From Devosia indica (GTDB taxonomy: Bacteria; Pseudomonadota; Alphaproteobacteria; Rhizobiales; Devosiaceae), in contig NZ_PYVZ01000010.1 in NCBI RefSeq assembly GCF_003056405.1, forward strand, positions 88,761 through 152,760: 64,000 nt of DNA. Direction: 5' to 3'. Positions 45,050 through 53,262 of this stretch are shown here, in pieces. Each line of letters starts with the position of its first letter. Within the stretch, counting starts at the first letter, position 1. Both the position numbers and the translations under genes were made by a program. The notes beneath the pieces were generated by a model that did no database searches, had not been told where the DNA came from, and saw only the letters and a program-made list of their open reading frames with translations.

Positions 45050-45377
45050 ATACCCCCTATCGACACGTTCTGGCGGCGTGCACCGAAGCAGGATTGGTTG
45101 AATAGCGGCATAGCGAACGCCGCCCCGACTCAACTTCGGAGCGCAAAACTCGTGCTTGACCTAAATCACATTGCTTACCCCGAGTCTATTCTGTGCGTGG
45201 GTGTGCGCACTGCGGCATATTGGTGCTGCCTGATGCCGCCCTCGCCTCATGCGCGCCGCAGTTTCTACCCACAACGGGCCGGAAATCAGGGGTTTGGTTG
45301 ACAGCATCGAGTGCGTGTCGGAAACAGACTGACCCCACGCGCAATACGTCGATTCGACGGGAGAGTTGGAAGAAGTG
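45050..45377. other. Divergent regulatory region between ctaC and ialB-like genes
   Basis: This 328-bp stretch holds no gene I can support. Features seen: a FixK/FNR-like box (45156-45169), two GANTC sites (GACTC near 45127 and GAGTC near 45182), and TTGACA at 45298-45303 that may be the -35 of the IalB-like gene, with no convincing -10. Confidence 0.5.
45156..45169 (-). promoter_or_regulatory. Candidate FixK/FNR-like box upstream of ctaC
   Basis: TTGA-N6-TCAC, one mismatch from TTGA-N6-TCAA of FixK/FnrL boxes, sits 107-120 bases before the ctaC start. It would tie the aa3 oxidase to oxygen. No FNR-type gene is in the window. Confidence 0.35.
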
Positions 45378-45878
45378 ATGGTCTGGGCAAAGCGGCTTGG
45401 TGTGATCGGTGCATGTGCAATGGCCCTTTTGGCGGCGCCCGCCCTGGCCCAGGGCACCGTGCGCGCCGAATATGGCGACTGGCAGATGAGCTGCGATACG
45501 CCACCGGGTGCCAGTTTTGAACAGTGCGCGATCATCCAGAATGTGCTGGCTGAAGATCAGCCCAATGTGGGCCTCTCCGTCATTGTGCTGCGCACAGCGG
45601 ATCGTGAAGCGCGGCTCTTGCGCGTGCTGGCGCCGCTGGGCGTATTGCTGCCCAACGGATTGGGCCTGAATGTCGATGGCACCGATATGGGGCGCGTCGC
45701 CTTCGTGCGCTGCCTGCCGAATGGTTGCATAGCGGAAGTCGAACTCGATGATGACATCATCAGCGTGCTCTCCGAGGGCACCACTGCCATCTTCGTGGTC
45801 TTCAAGACCCCCGAGGAGGGCGTTGGCATTCCGGTCTCCCTCGATGGATTTTCCGAGGGCTTTGCAGCCCTGCCCTGA
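45378..45878 (+). CDS. Invasion-associated locus B (IalB)-like protein
   Basis: The 166-residue exported protein has a signal peptide (RLGVIGACAMALLAAPALA) and the IalB fold signature GDWQMSCD near the mature N-terminus, then CAIIQNVL and FVRCLPNGCIAEV with paired Cys. IalB proteins help host-cell invasion in Bartonella, but in free-living rhizobia their role is unknown. ATG 45378 follows GGAAGAAG; the frame from 45366 is less likely. The PilZ gene follows with about 18 bases between. Confidence 0.9.
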   Translation: MVWAKRLGVIGACAMALLAAPALAQGTVRAEYGDWQMSCDTPPGASFEQCAIIQNVLAEDQPNVGLSVIVLRTADREARLLRVLAPLGVLLPNGLGLNVDGTDMGRVAFVRCLPNGCIAEVELDDDIISVLSEGTTAIFVVFKTPEEGVGIPVSLDGFSEGFAALP

Positions 45879-45896
45879 TTGCGGAGGCACGATCGC

Positions 45897-46142
45897 GTGA
45901 GCAACGAGGAACGCGGGGCCCAGCGGCATCGCACCCTGAAAAGCGGCAAGATCGTCTTCAATGACGGGCGGTCCACTTTTGACTGTGTAATCCGCAATCT
46001 CTCGGACACCGGCGCCAAGCTGACCGTGACGAGCGCCTTTGGCGTGCCGCAGCGCTTCGTCCTGGCCATGGCTGATGGTCGCAAGCTGGATTGCGAACTG
46101 GCCTGGCACAGCGAAACCGAGATCGGTGTGCGCTTTATCTGA
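45897..46142 (+). CDS. PilZ-domain cyclic-di-GMP-binding protein
   Basis: The 81-residue protein is a single PilZ domain. It has the RxxxR motif (RGAQR) and the D/NxSxxG motif (NLSDTGAKL), both needed for cyclic-di-GMP binding. The start is GTG 45897 with GGAGG nine bases upstream. It is 18 bases behind the IalB-like gene and very likely co-transcribed with it. The target is not known. Confidence 0.92.
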   Translation: MSNEERGAQRHRTLKSGKIVFNDGRSTFDCVIRNLSDTGAKLTVTSAFGVPQRFVLAMADGRKLDCELAWHSETEIGVRFI

Positions 46143-46194
46143 GGCAAAAAACCGGGCACATGCGCTGCACGGCCCGGCAAGTTTTCAGGAAACG

Positions 46195-46284
46195 GGGCCG
46201 GTGGGAAAACCGGCCCGGGAGATGGGACGCGCACCGGCAAAAGTGATCGTCCCAACTTTAGGTGCGGCCATCGCTGATGGCCGC
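46195..46284. other. Two hairpins between convergent PilZ and DUF1127 genes
   Basis: GGGCCGGT/ACCGGCCC (46195-46216) and GCGGCCATC/GATGGCCGC with loop GCT (46264-46284) lie between the two gene ends. Neither is followed by a clear T run. They probably serve as terminators for one or both convergent transcripts. Confidence 0.45.
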
Positions 46285-46299
46285 GAATTCTCAATGTGC

Positions 46300-46563
46300 T
46301 CAGATGCGGGCGTTGCGGGCCCGGGCAGCATTGAGGACCATGCCGGGGGTGCGGCCATTGCAGGCCTGGCCGGCCTCGACAATGTCGCCACGAGTTATCC
46401 CGAGATCCTTGAGCTGGGCCGCATCGAGCTCCAGCAGCCCACGAAGCGTCTTGCGACGGGCGCGCGCCAGCTTCGCGCTGGCGAACCAGGCGGTAAGAGC
46501 ACGTACAGGGGTGACGTGCGAGCCGGCCACAACTGACCGCTCGCCGGGAAGCGAGAGAGCCAT
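46300..46563 (-). CDS. DUF1127 protein
   Basis: The 87-residue protein ends with the DUF1127 motif RARRKTLRGLLELDAAQLKDLGITRGDI. DUF1127 proteins are small Arg-rich alphaproteobacterial proteins; a few affect RNA turnover or phosphate and carbon metabolism. ATG 46563 (MALSLPG) has GGAGAA upstream. It is divergent from the LysR gene, with 149 bp between starts, so it is a candidate target of that regulator. Confidence 0.88.
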   Translation of the reverse strand: MALSLPGERSVVAGSHVTPVRALTAWFASAKLARARRKTLRGLLELDAAQLKDLGITRGDIVEAGQACNGRTPGMVLNAARARNARI

Positions 46564-46660
46564 ATTCTTCTCCAATGGACAGGACTGGCCGCCGGAGGGA
46601 GGCCGGCGGGCGTCGACACGACGTTGTATCGATGATCCCTAGATAAGGCTCTGGACTTCC

Positions 46661-46675
46661 ATTCGTCCAACAAAT
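46661..46675 (+). promoter_or_regulatory. Candidate LysR-type box (ATT-N9-AAT)
   Basis: ATT-N9-AAT at 46661-46675, a T-N11-A type palindrome, lies between the divergent DUF1127 and LysR starts. An overlapping TGGAC-N8-GTCCA palindrome also occurs just left of it. LysR proteins often bind such sites near their own gene. Confidence 0.35.
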
Positions 46676-46712
46676 AGATTTCATCCACTCGATCAATTTG
46701 GGTGATGGAACG

Positions 46713-47600
46713 ATGGCTGCCCCCCTTGACCTCGATCAGTTGCAGAGTTTCTGCGCCATTGCCGATTGCGGCAGCTTCACGGAAGCGGCGCGGCGGGTAA
46801 ACAAAACCCAGTCAGCCGTGTCGATGCAGATCAAGCGCCTCGAAGAAAGACTGGGCCAGACCCTGCTCACCCGTGATGGGCGCAGTGTCAGCCTTACTCA
46901 TCACGGCGAGGTGCTCTATGAGCGGGCGCGCAAGATGCTGCGCACCAATGCGGAAATCCTTGATCACTTCAATGACAGCGATTTGGCCGGTTCCATCCGG
47001 TTCGGCGTCCCGGACGATTATGCCGTGCGCCTCTTGCCGGTGATCCTCTCGAGTTTCCAGCGGACCCATCCCCGGATTGCGGTGGACGTGAGCTGCATGG
47101 CCTCGGAGGAATTGCTGAACGGGATGAAGGCGGGCCGCTATGACCTCATCGTCTTCACCCAGGGCACCGATCACAATTTCGGGGAGCTGTTCCGCACCGA
47201 AAAGATGTTCTGGGTGGCCAGCCACGGGGGCCGCGCCCTTGCCAATGAGCCGCTCGGGATTGCCTGCGGACCCAATTGCTGCATCTGGCGCAAGGACGCG
47301 ATGGAACAGCTCGACCGCAGCGGGCTGGACTATCGCGTTGCCTATACCTCATCCAACGCCACCGCCATTTCCTCGGCCGTTCTGTCGGACCTGGCCATCG
47401 GTTTTTTGCCCGAAAGCGCGTTGCAGCCGGGCATGCGCGTGATCGGCGACGAATATGGCCTGCCCCGACTGGCCGATGCGCAGATCGCCCTCACCCGCGC
47501 CAGCCACGCCTATGGCGGCATTTATGACGCGCTGGCCAACCACATCGTCCAGTCCATGGGCAATCTGGAGGGGGCGGCACAGGTGGAAGCTGCCGAGTAG
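46713..47600 (+). CDS. LysR-family transcriptional regulator
   Basis: The 295-residue regulator has the N-terminal helix-turn-helix (LQSFCAIADCGSFTEAARRVNKTQSAVSMQIKRLEERLGQTLL) and a periplasmic-binding-protein-like effector domain (about residues 90-290). The effector domain has a CC pair in ACGPNCCIWRKD that could be redox- or metal-sensitive. ATG 46713 follows a GGTGATGGA stretch; TTG 46698 is an alternative. The effector is unknown. It is divergent from DUF1127 and ends 39 bases before xseA. Confidence 0.92.
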   Translation: MAAPLDLDQLQSFCAIADCGSFTEAARRVNKTQSAVSMQIKRLEERLGQTLLTRDGRSVSLTHHGEVLYERARKMLRTNAEILDHFNDSDLAGSIRFGVPDDYAVRLLPVILSSFQRTHPRIAVDVSCMASEELLNGMKAGRYDLIVFTQGTDHNFGELFRTEKMFWVASHGGRALANEPLGIACGPNCCIWRKDAMEQLDRSGLDYRVAYTSSNATAISSAVLSDLAIGFLPESALQPGMRVIGDEYGLPRLADAQIALTRASHAYGGIYDALANHIVQSMGNLEGAAQVEAAE

Positions 47601-47639
47601 CGGCTTGACCCGTTCCCGGCTTTGTCGCACCAGAGGCGT

Positions 47640-49256
47640 ATGTCCCAGCTTCTGACCAATGCCGCCGAGTTCACCGTTTCCGAGATTGCCCAGGCGGTCA
47701 AACGCACGGTCGAGGATGAATTCGGCCATGTGCGGGTGCGCGGCGAGATATCCGGCTTTCGCGGGCAGCACTCCTCGGGTCACGCCTATTTCACGCTCAA
47801 GGACGATGCGGCCTCAATCGACGCTGTGGTCTGGAAGGGCAATTATGCGCGTCTCGCCTTCAAGCCCGAGGAAGGCCTGGAAGTCATCGCCACGGGGCGG
47901 CTGACGACCTTCCCGCGTTCTTCGAAATATCAGATCGTCATCGAGAACATCGAGCCGGCCGGTGCCGGCGCGCTGATGGCGCTGCTCGAGGAGCGCCGCA
48001 AGAAGCTGCTCGCCGAGGGGCTGTTCGCCCGCGAGCGCAAGCGCCCCCTGCCCTATCTTCCAAGGGTCATTGGCGTCATCACCTCCCCGACCGGCGCTGT
48101 GATCCGCGATATCCTGCATCGGCTTGATGACCGGTTCCCCTCGCACGTCTTGGTCTGGCCGGTGCGCGTGCAGGGCGATACCTGCGCCCCCGAAGTGGTC
48201 AACGCCATTGAGGGCTTCAACGCATTTCTGCCCGATGGGCCAATACCGCGGCCCGATCTCTTGATCGTGGCGCGCGGTGGCGGCTCGATCGAAGACCTAT
48301 GGGGGTTCAACGAGGAGGCCGTGGTCCGCGCTGTTGCCGGCTCGGACATCCCGGTCATTACCGCAGTCGGCCACGAGACAGACACGACGCTGGTTGATTA
48401 TGCCTCGGACATGCGGGCACCCACGCCGACCGCTGCTGCCGAAGCTTCGGTGCCGGTGCGCGCCGAGCTGATCGCCTATGTCGATGACCAGGGCCTGCGC
48501 CAGCGCCAGGCCATGCGGCGGGAGCTGTCGAGCCTCAAGGACCGACTGCGGGCCGCCGGGGCTGGCCTGCCACGCCCGGCCGACCTGGTCTCGACGCAAC
48601 GGCAGGGCCTGGACCTCGCCAGCAGCCAGCTTTCCGGGGCGCTTCGCCACTTCGTGCAGGCGCGGCGCATCCGCTTTTCCAATCTGGCGGCCTCGGTGCA
48701 GCCGCGCCTGGTCCGGCAGCGTCACGCTGAACTGGGCGAACGACTGGAGGCCCTTGGGCGCCGCAGGACGGCGGGGCTCCTGACCACAATCGACCGCGCC
48801 CGCCTCACTTTTGCGCCGCGCGCGCGTCAATTGCCCCAGGCGGCCGCCAATGCGCTCGAGCGCAAGCAAACCGCCCTGGCGCGCGTTTTGCCCCGACTGT
48901 CCGACAAGCCGCTGCGCGCCGAACTGCGGCATTCCCAGGGGCGGCTTTCTCCCATTGGTGCCCGGCTCAATGCCGCCGTCACCCAGACGACCCAGGCGCG
49001 TCGCTCGCAATGGGAGCAATTGGGCAAGCTTTTGGAAACCCTGAGTTATCGCAATGTCTTGGCACGCGGCTATGCACTGGTACAGGACGAAGTCGGCCAG
49101 ATCGTCACCAGTCATGCGGCGACCCGGCCGGGCGACGCGCTCAAGCTGAGCTTTGCCGATGGCGAGGTCGGTGTTGTCGTTGCCGGCGCCCCCGCAGCCA
49201 AGCGGAAACCTGCCCGGTCCGGTCCGGACGAAGGTTCACAGGAAAGCCTCTTTTGA
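47640..49256 (+). CDS. xseA: Exodeoxyribonuclease VII large subunit
   Basis: The 538-residue nuclease degrades single-stranded DNA together with XseB. It has the OB-fold N-terminus (VRGEISGFRGQHSSGHAYFTLKDD), the catalytic domain with GVITSPTGAVIRDI, LIVARGGGSIEDLWGFNEE and AVGHETDTTL, and a long coiled-coil C-terminal half. The last residues are QESLF, a beta-clamp-type peptide. Start ATG 47640 (MSQLLTN) follows CAGAGG. It is the first of three closely spaced genes, with DUF2093 48 bases downstream. Confidence 0.98.
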   Translation: MSQLLTNAAEFTVSEIAQAVKRTVEDEFGHVRVRGEISGFRGQHSSGHAYFTLKDDAASIDAVVWKGNYARLAFKPEEGLEVIATGRLTTFPRSSKYQIVIENIEPAGAGALMALLEERRKKLLAEGLFARERKRPLPYLPRVIGVITSPTGAVIRDILHRLDDRFPSHVLVWPVRVQGDTCAPEVVNAIEGFNAFLPDGPIPRPDLLIVARGGGSIEDLWGFNEEAVVRAVAGSDIPVITAVGHETDTTLVDYASDMRAPTPTAAAEASVPVRAELIAYVDDQGLRQRQAMRRELSSLKDRLRAAGAGLPRPADLVSTQRQGLDLASSQLSGALRHFVQARRIRFSNLAASVQPRLVRQRHAELGERLEALGRRRTAGLLTTIDRARLTFAPRARQLPQAAANALERKQTALARVLPRLSDKPLRAELRHSQGRLSPIGARLNAAVTQTTQARRSQWEQLGKLLETLSYRNVLARGYALVQDEVGQIVTSHAATRPGDALKLSFADGEVGVVVAGAPAAKRKPARSGPDEGSQESLF

Positions 49257-49304
49257 TGAGCATTTCAGTCCGGTATAAAGGCCTGTCAGCCGAGGAATGA
49301 GACC

Positions 49305-49526
49305 ATGAACATTTTCGACAAGGGGTTTGCGCCTGCAGAAGCGAACCTGCGCTATCTCGATGGCGATTATGTCGTGCTCAAGCCCGGCAGTTTTGTGCGC
49401 TGCGCAATCACCGGCAAGCCAATTCCGCTCGATGAACTGTTCTATTGGAGTGTGGACCGGCAGGAACCCTATGCCGACGCCATTGCCGCCAATACGGCCT
49501 TCGAACGCTTTGGCCGGGGCCATTAG
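49305..49526 (+). CDS. DUF2093 protein
   Basis: The 73-residue protein matches DUF2093 throughout: ANLRYLDGDYVVLKPGSFVRCAITGKPIPLDELFYWSVDRQEPYA. It is a small alphaproteobacterial protein with one CxxxGK-like segment and unknown function. GAGGAATGAG upstream is the ribosome-binding site. It sits directly between xseA and the LpxB-related gene; its stop is two bases before the next start. Confidence 0.93.
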   Translation: MNIFDKGFAPAEANLRYLDGDYVVLKPGSFVRCAITGKPIPLDELFYWSVDRQEPYADAIAANTAFERFGRGH

Positions 49527-49528
49527 GA

Positions 49529-50674
49529 GTGGTCGAGGCGGCGCCGCGTCAGCGCTTCTTGGTCATTTCGAACGGTCATGGCGAGGACTGGATCGCCTCC
49601 GCAATTGCCAAACATCTCACCGATAGATTTCTTGTAGAAGCCTGGCCCGTGCTGGGGAGCGGCAATGCCTATGCCGGCATCTGCCCGATCGTGGGGCCCC
49701 GGGCCCGGCTCGAATCGGGTGGCGCGCGCACGGCCAAGGGCTCGCTGCGCCGCGATTTGGCCAAGGGCGGGCTGGCCACCATTCCTCCGGCGCTGCGCTA
49801 TATGCGCTCGATCCGCAATCGCTATGACCGCATCCTGGTGGTGGGCGACGCCATCGTGCCCTTGCTGGCCTGGATCACCGGCCATCGCGGCCTCTATTAT
49901 GTCGACTGCTACAAGACCGGCGCGGCCCGGCTCTATTCGGGCCTGGAACGGCATGTGATTTCCCGCACTTGCCGAAGGGTTTTCTGCCGGGCCGATAATC
50001 TTGCCGAAATACTGCGCCAGGTGGGCGTCGAGGCGACCGCCCCGGGCAATCTGATGATGGATACCATCCCTTATGGCGACTATGACGCCCAGAGCCGGCG
50101 CAGCCAGCCGCTCGCGGTGACGCTGCTGCCCGGCAGCCGGGGGGAAACACCGGCCAGTTTTGCCCGCCAGGTGGATGCCCTGCGCCGCATGCCGGCCGAG
50201 CACCGGCCCGATGCCTTCCTGGCCGTGGCGGGGGAAATACCTGTCTCCGACCTGGCCGAAGCCAGTGGCCTGCAGCGCACCAATCTGCTCAGCGCCGAAG
50301 GCGATGATCTGGGCAGTCTTTCGGACGGCGACATCACGGTGCATCTCCTGCGCGGCCGGGCCATGGGCAATGTGCTCGCCGTTTCCGACATCGTGCTGTC
50401 ACAGGCCGGGACCGCCACCACCCAGGCGCTCGGCCTGGGCAAGCCGGTCATTTACATGACCAGCCCGAAAGACCGGCAATCCCGCTTCGAGGACGAACAG
50501 CGCCTTTATGGCGAGGCGCGCATCGCCGTTCCGGGTGATGCCGAGGCTGTGGCCAAGGCGCTCGAAAGGCTGATCAATTCCCCCGAGGAACGGGCGCGCC
50601 TCGGCGCCATTGGCCGGGACCGCATTGGCGGCCCGGGCGCTATTGACGAGGTTCTGGCCGCGCTTGGCTCCTGA
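49529..50674 (+). CDS. Lipid-A-disaccharide-synthase-related glycosyltransferase
   Basis: The 381-residue protein begins with FLVISNGHGEDWIASAI, the signature of LpxB-related proteins, and ends with the nucleotide-sugar part (LSQAGTATTQALGLGKPVIY). It has the GT-B fold of the LpxB group but is a distinct subfamily, so the exact donor and acceptor sugars are unknown. GTG 49529 (VVEAAPRQR) is the best start, as no ATG lies near. It overlaps the opposite O-antigen-ligase-like gene by 35 bases at the 3' end. Confidence 0.8.
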   Translation: MVEAAPRQRFLVISNGHGEDWIASAIAKHLTDRFLVEAWPVLGSGNAYAGICPIVGPRARLESGGARTAKGSLRRDLAKGGLATIPPALRYMRSIRNRYDRILVVGDAIVPLLAWITGHRGLYYVDCYKTGAARLYSGLERHVISRTCRRVFCRADNLAEILRQVGVEATAPGNLMMDTIPYGDYDAQSRRSQPLAVTLLPGSRGETPASFARQVDALRRMPAEHRPDAFLAVAGEIPVSDLAEASGLQRTNLLSAEGDDLGSLSDGDITVHLLRGRAMGNVLAVSDIVLSQAGTATTQALGLGKPVIYMTSPKDRQSRFEDEQRLYGEARIAVPGDAEAVAKALERLINSPEERARLGAIGRDRIGGPGAIDEVLAALGS

Positions 50675-51899
50675 CCCGCGCCCGATGGCCCAGCGCCATC
50701 AAGCCACCCAGCGCCACCGCGAACAGGGCGGTCTGCGGCAAGACGCCGAACATGGCATTGGTCAGCCCAAGCGTGGCATAGCCAACGATCAGCACCACAG
50801 CCGCAAGCCACAGTCCCGGAACATCCCGCAGGCGGAGGCCCCTCAGGGCGAGTGCAGGCGAAAGCAGCAGCAGGAAATAGGCAAGAATGCCCATGGCGCC
50901 GCCCAGCGCGGCGAAATCGGCGATGTCGCTATGCAGGTTTTCCAGCGTATGGAGCGATGTCATATCCGGGTACAGCGCACGCACCAGAGGCATCATCTGC
51001 CCATAGCCGATCCCAACGATGGGCGAGGACTGCAGGGCTTGCCAGCCCGCTTCATAGAGCGCCGTGCGATAGGGGTCGTTGGCCGTCATGAATGCCAGCA
51101 GGGCCGTCATCGGATCTTCTGCGGAAAGGGCCGAGGCCAGACTGGACGGGACCGTCAGCAGCCGCTGAACCAATAGGCTGTCCGCTGCCAGAACGACGAA
51201 CAGCACCGCACCTGCGACTGCGGCAGCGATGGTCGCGAAGGCGAGGCGCCAGCTTTTGAAACCGATCAGCAGAACCGGCAGGCTGACCGCGGCCAGCGCC
51301 AGCCAGGCGAGCAGCGGCCCCCTCGAGCCGGAGAGGACCACGCCGACCATGGCCAGCGCCGGTCCGGCCAGATAGATCACCCGCCAGCGCGCTGCGTTGG
51401 ACACCATGCCGACCAGTGCCAGGAAGCCCAAGATCGTGGTGATGCCGCCAAAATGGATCGGATTGTTGCCCACGCCGGCGCGCGCCGTTCCGGTGGATAT
51501 TGCCTCCCACAGGCCAAAGGCTACAGCGCTGCCGACACCGAAGAGGCACAAGAGCGGAAAAATGTGCTCGCCAAGCCTGTCGAGACCTGCCTTCCCCCGC
51601 TCCAGCAATGCCGCAATGCCCGGCGCCGCCAGCATGGGAAGGCAGGCCGCCAGCGGCAGCAGGTCCATGGATGAGCGATAGACAAAGGGCAGAGTCGCAG
51701 CCAGCAGCAGCAACGCGGCATAGATCATGACCGCAGCGGGTCCGACCAGGGCCTTGCTCCGCGCGAACGCAGCAAGGCCAAGGCCAACCAACCCGCAGAC
51801 GATGACGACATAGTCCGCGATAAATGGCGCGGTACCCATGAAGCCCAGCCCGGCCACAAGGGCTAGTCCGCCGACGGCGGACCAAAGGTCCAGCTTCAA
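50640..51899 (-). CDS. O-antigen ligase/polymerase-like membrane protein
   Basis: The 419-residue protein has about 11 or 12 membrane helices and the O-antigen ligase features VVLSGSRGPLLAWLAL, SSPIVGIGYGQMMPLV and LHSDIADFAALGGAMGILAYF in the large periplasmic loop and after it. It should join or polymerise a surface polysaccharide. The likely start is TTG 51899 with AAGG upstream; the next ATG at 51839 would remove the first helix. It is 2 bases behind the DUF4170 gene. Confidence 0.87.
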   Translation of the reverse strand: MKLDLWSAVGGLALVAGLGFMGTAPFIADYVVIVCGLVGLGLAAFARSKALVGPAAVMIYAALLLLAATLPFVYRSSMDLLPLAACLPMLAAPGIAALLERGKAGLDRLGEHIFPLLCLFGVGSAVAFGLWEAISTGTARAGVGNNPIHFGGITTILGFLALVGMVSNAARWRVIYLAGPALAMVGVVLSGSRGPLLAWLALAAVSLPVLLIGFKSWRLAFATIAAAVAGAVLFVVLAADSLLVQRLLTVPSSLASALSAEDPMTALLAFMTANDPYRTALYEAGWQALQSSPIVGIGYGQMMPLVRALYPDMTSLHTLENLHSDIADFAALGGAMGILAYFLLLLSPALALRGLRLRDVPGLWLAAVVLIVGYATLGLTNAMFGVLPQTALFAVALGGLMALGHRARVRSQARPEPRQ

Positions 51900-51901
51900 G
51901 G

Positions 51902-52147
51902 TCAGGCCTTGGTTTTGTCGCTGTCGGGGTCCAGCAGGCGGTGCAGATGCACGATGAAATAGCGGGTCTGGGCGCTGTCGACGGTCTGCTGCGCCTTGGC
52001 ACGCCAGACTTTTTCGGCCGCAGCGTAATTGGGATAGACGCCCACGATGTCCACCTGGTCAAGATCGGCAAAGGTGATGCCGTCCGTGCTGGCGAGTTCA
52101 CCACCAATCACCAGGTGCAGCAGTTGCTTTTCGGTCGTTTCAGCCAT
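51902..52147 (-). CDS. DUF4170 protein
   Basis: The 81-residue protein matches DUF4170: LHLVIGGELASTDGITFADLDQVDIVGVYPNYAAAEKVWRAKAQ and YFIVHLHRLLDP. The family is alphaproteobacterial and its function is unknown. It lies between cysQ (3-base gap) and the O-antigen-ligase-like gene (2-base gap), so the three genes should be one operon. Confidence 0.9.
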   Translation of the reverse strand: MAETTEKQLLHLVIGGELASTDGITFADLDQVDIVGVYPNYAAAEKVWRAKAQQTVDSAQTRYFIVHLHRLLDPDSDKTKA

Positions 52148-52150
52148 CGG

Positions 52151-53008
52151 TCAGTCCCGCGTTTGAGGCAATTGAATCTCGGCAGTATCCGCGCTGTCCT
52201 GGGCCTGGGGGCAACCATAAACCTTGACCAGCGCGGCGTGCACGAGGGGTTTTAGGCTGATGTCCCCCAGGGCCGCAAGCGCCCCGTGACGCACATCTCG
52301 TTTGTTCAATTGTGGGAACCCGGTGCAGACATCGGCGAAGTCCAGACCACATTCACTCAGGATCACCGCCGCCCCGGCAATATCCCAATCCTGGGCGCCG
52401 CGCCGGGCCACTGCTGCGTCGAGCCTGCCGGTGGCCACCTGCACCAGCCGATAGGCCAAAGAGGGAAAGGCGGGGCCGCGCGCATAGTCGAGCCCGGCGG
52501 CCTGCAATTCCTGATGCACGGCGCCGGGCGCAGGGATCAGGGGCGGTGCTCCCGCCCGGCGGGTGCGGGTCAGGGGTTTGCCATTGATCCGGGCGCCGCC
52601 TCCCCTATGGGCGTCATAGAGCTCATCGCGCGCCGGCGCGTACACCACGCCGGCAACCGGAACCCCGTTTTCCACCACCGCCAGCGAGACAGTCCAGTAA
52701 TCCTCGCCGCGCAGGAACGCGCGCGTGCCGTCAATGGGATCGACCACAAACACCCGCTCGCAGTCCAGGCGTGAAGGATTGTCCACCGTTTCTTCACTGA
52801 GCCAGCCATAATCGGGCCGCGCCTGCAGCAGGTTTGCCGCCAAAAACCGGTCGACCACGATATCGGCCTCGCTCACGGGCGAGGCATTCTCCTTGGTCCA
52901 GGACTTGATGTCGCGCCTGAAATAGCTCGAGGCGATGATGCCCGCTGCCACCGCTGTCGAGCGGAGCAGTTCAAGATCATCATCATAGGGTGGGGCGAAA
53001 GCCGGCAT
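52151..53008 (-). CDS. cysQ: 3'(2'),5'-bisphosphate nucleotidase, CysQ type
   Basis: The 285-residue protein of the inositol monophosphatase superfamily should clear 3'-phosphoadenosine 5'-phosphate. It has SPVSEADIVVDRFL, the metal-binding LSEETVDN, VVDPIDGTRAFLRGEDYW and the C-terminal GAQDWDIAGAAVIL. The closest families are CysQ and inositol monophosphatase, and CysQ is preferred on overall form. The C-terminus has an extra tail (VYGCPQAQDSADTAE). It leads the cysQ-DUF4170-ligase operon. Confidence 0.88.
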   Translation of the reverse strand: MPAFAPPYDDDLELLRSTAVAAGIIASSYFRRDIKSWTKENASPVSEADIVVDRFLAANLLQARPDYGWLSEETVDNPSRLDCERVFVVDPIDGTRAFLRGEDYWTVSLAVVENGVPVAGVVYAPARDELYDAHRGGGARINGKPLTRTRRAGAPPLIPAPGAVHQELQAAGLDYARGPAFPSLAYRLVQVATGRLDAAVARRGAQDWDIAGAAVILSECGLDFADVCTGFPQLNKRDVRHGALAALGDISLKPLVHAALVKVYGCPQAQDSADTAEIQLPQTRD

Positions 53009-53262
53009 TGTGCGGGCCTTTTAGGCTTGGTGGCGCTTTTCCACAAGAGCGCGGCGCTCACGGGCAAATGTGGCAGGGTAAACAGGAGTGCAAGAGGCTG
53101 GGTTAACCGCTTCTGACTGGGTGCAATACCCCGCTAACCCTCCGGGAAAACAACATAAATTTAACCCAACCGATTAAGGGCGTGGGTAAGGGGCTGGGGT
53201 AGATTGCCCTTACAAACGGAGCACAAGAAACAAGCTCTCGAAGTTACAGGAAGGCATCAAAA

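Noticed and set aside
53152..53175. Possible CtrA site (TTAA...TTAA) before the DUF6101-like gene
   Set aside because: The spacing is nine bases instead of seven, so it does not fit the CtrA consensus.
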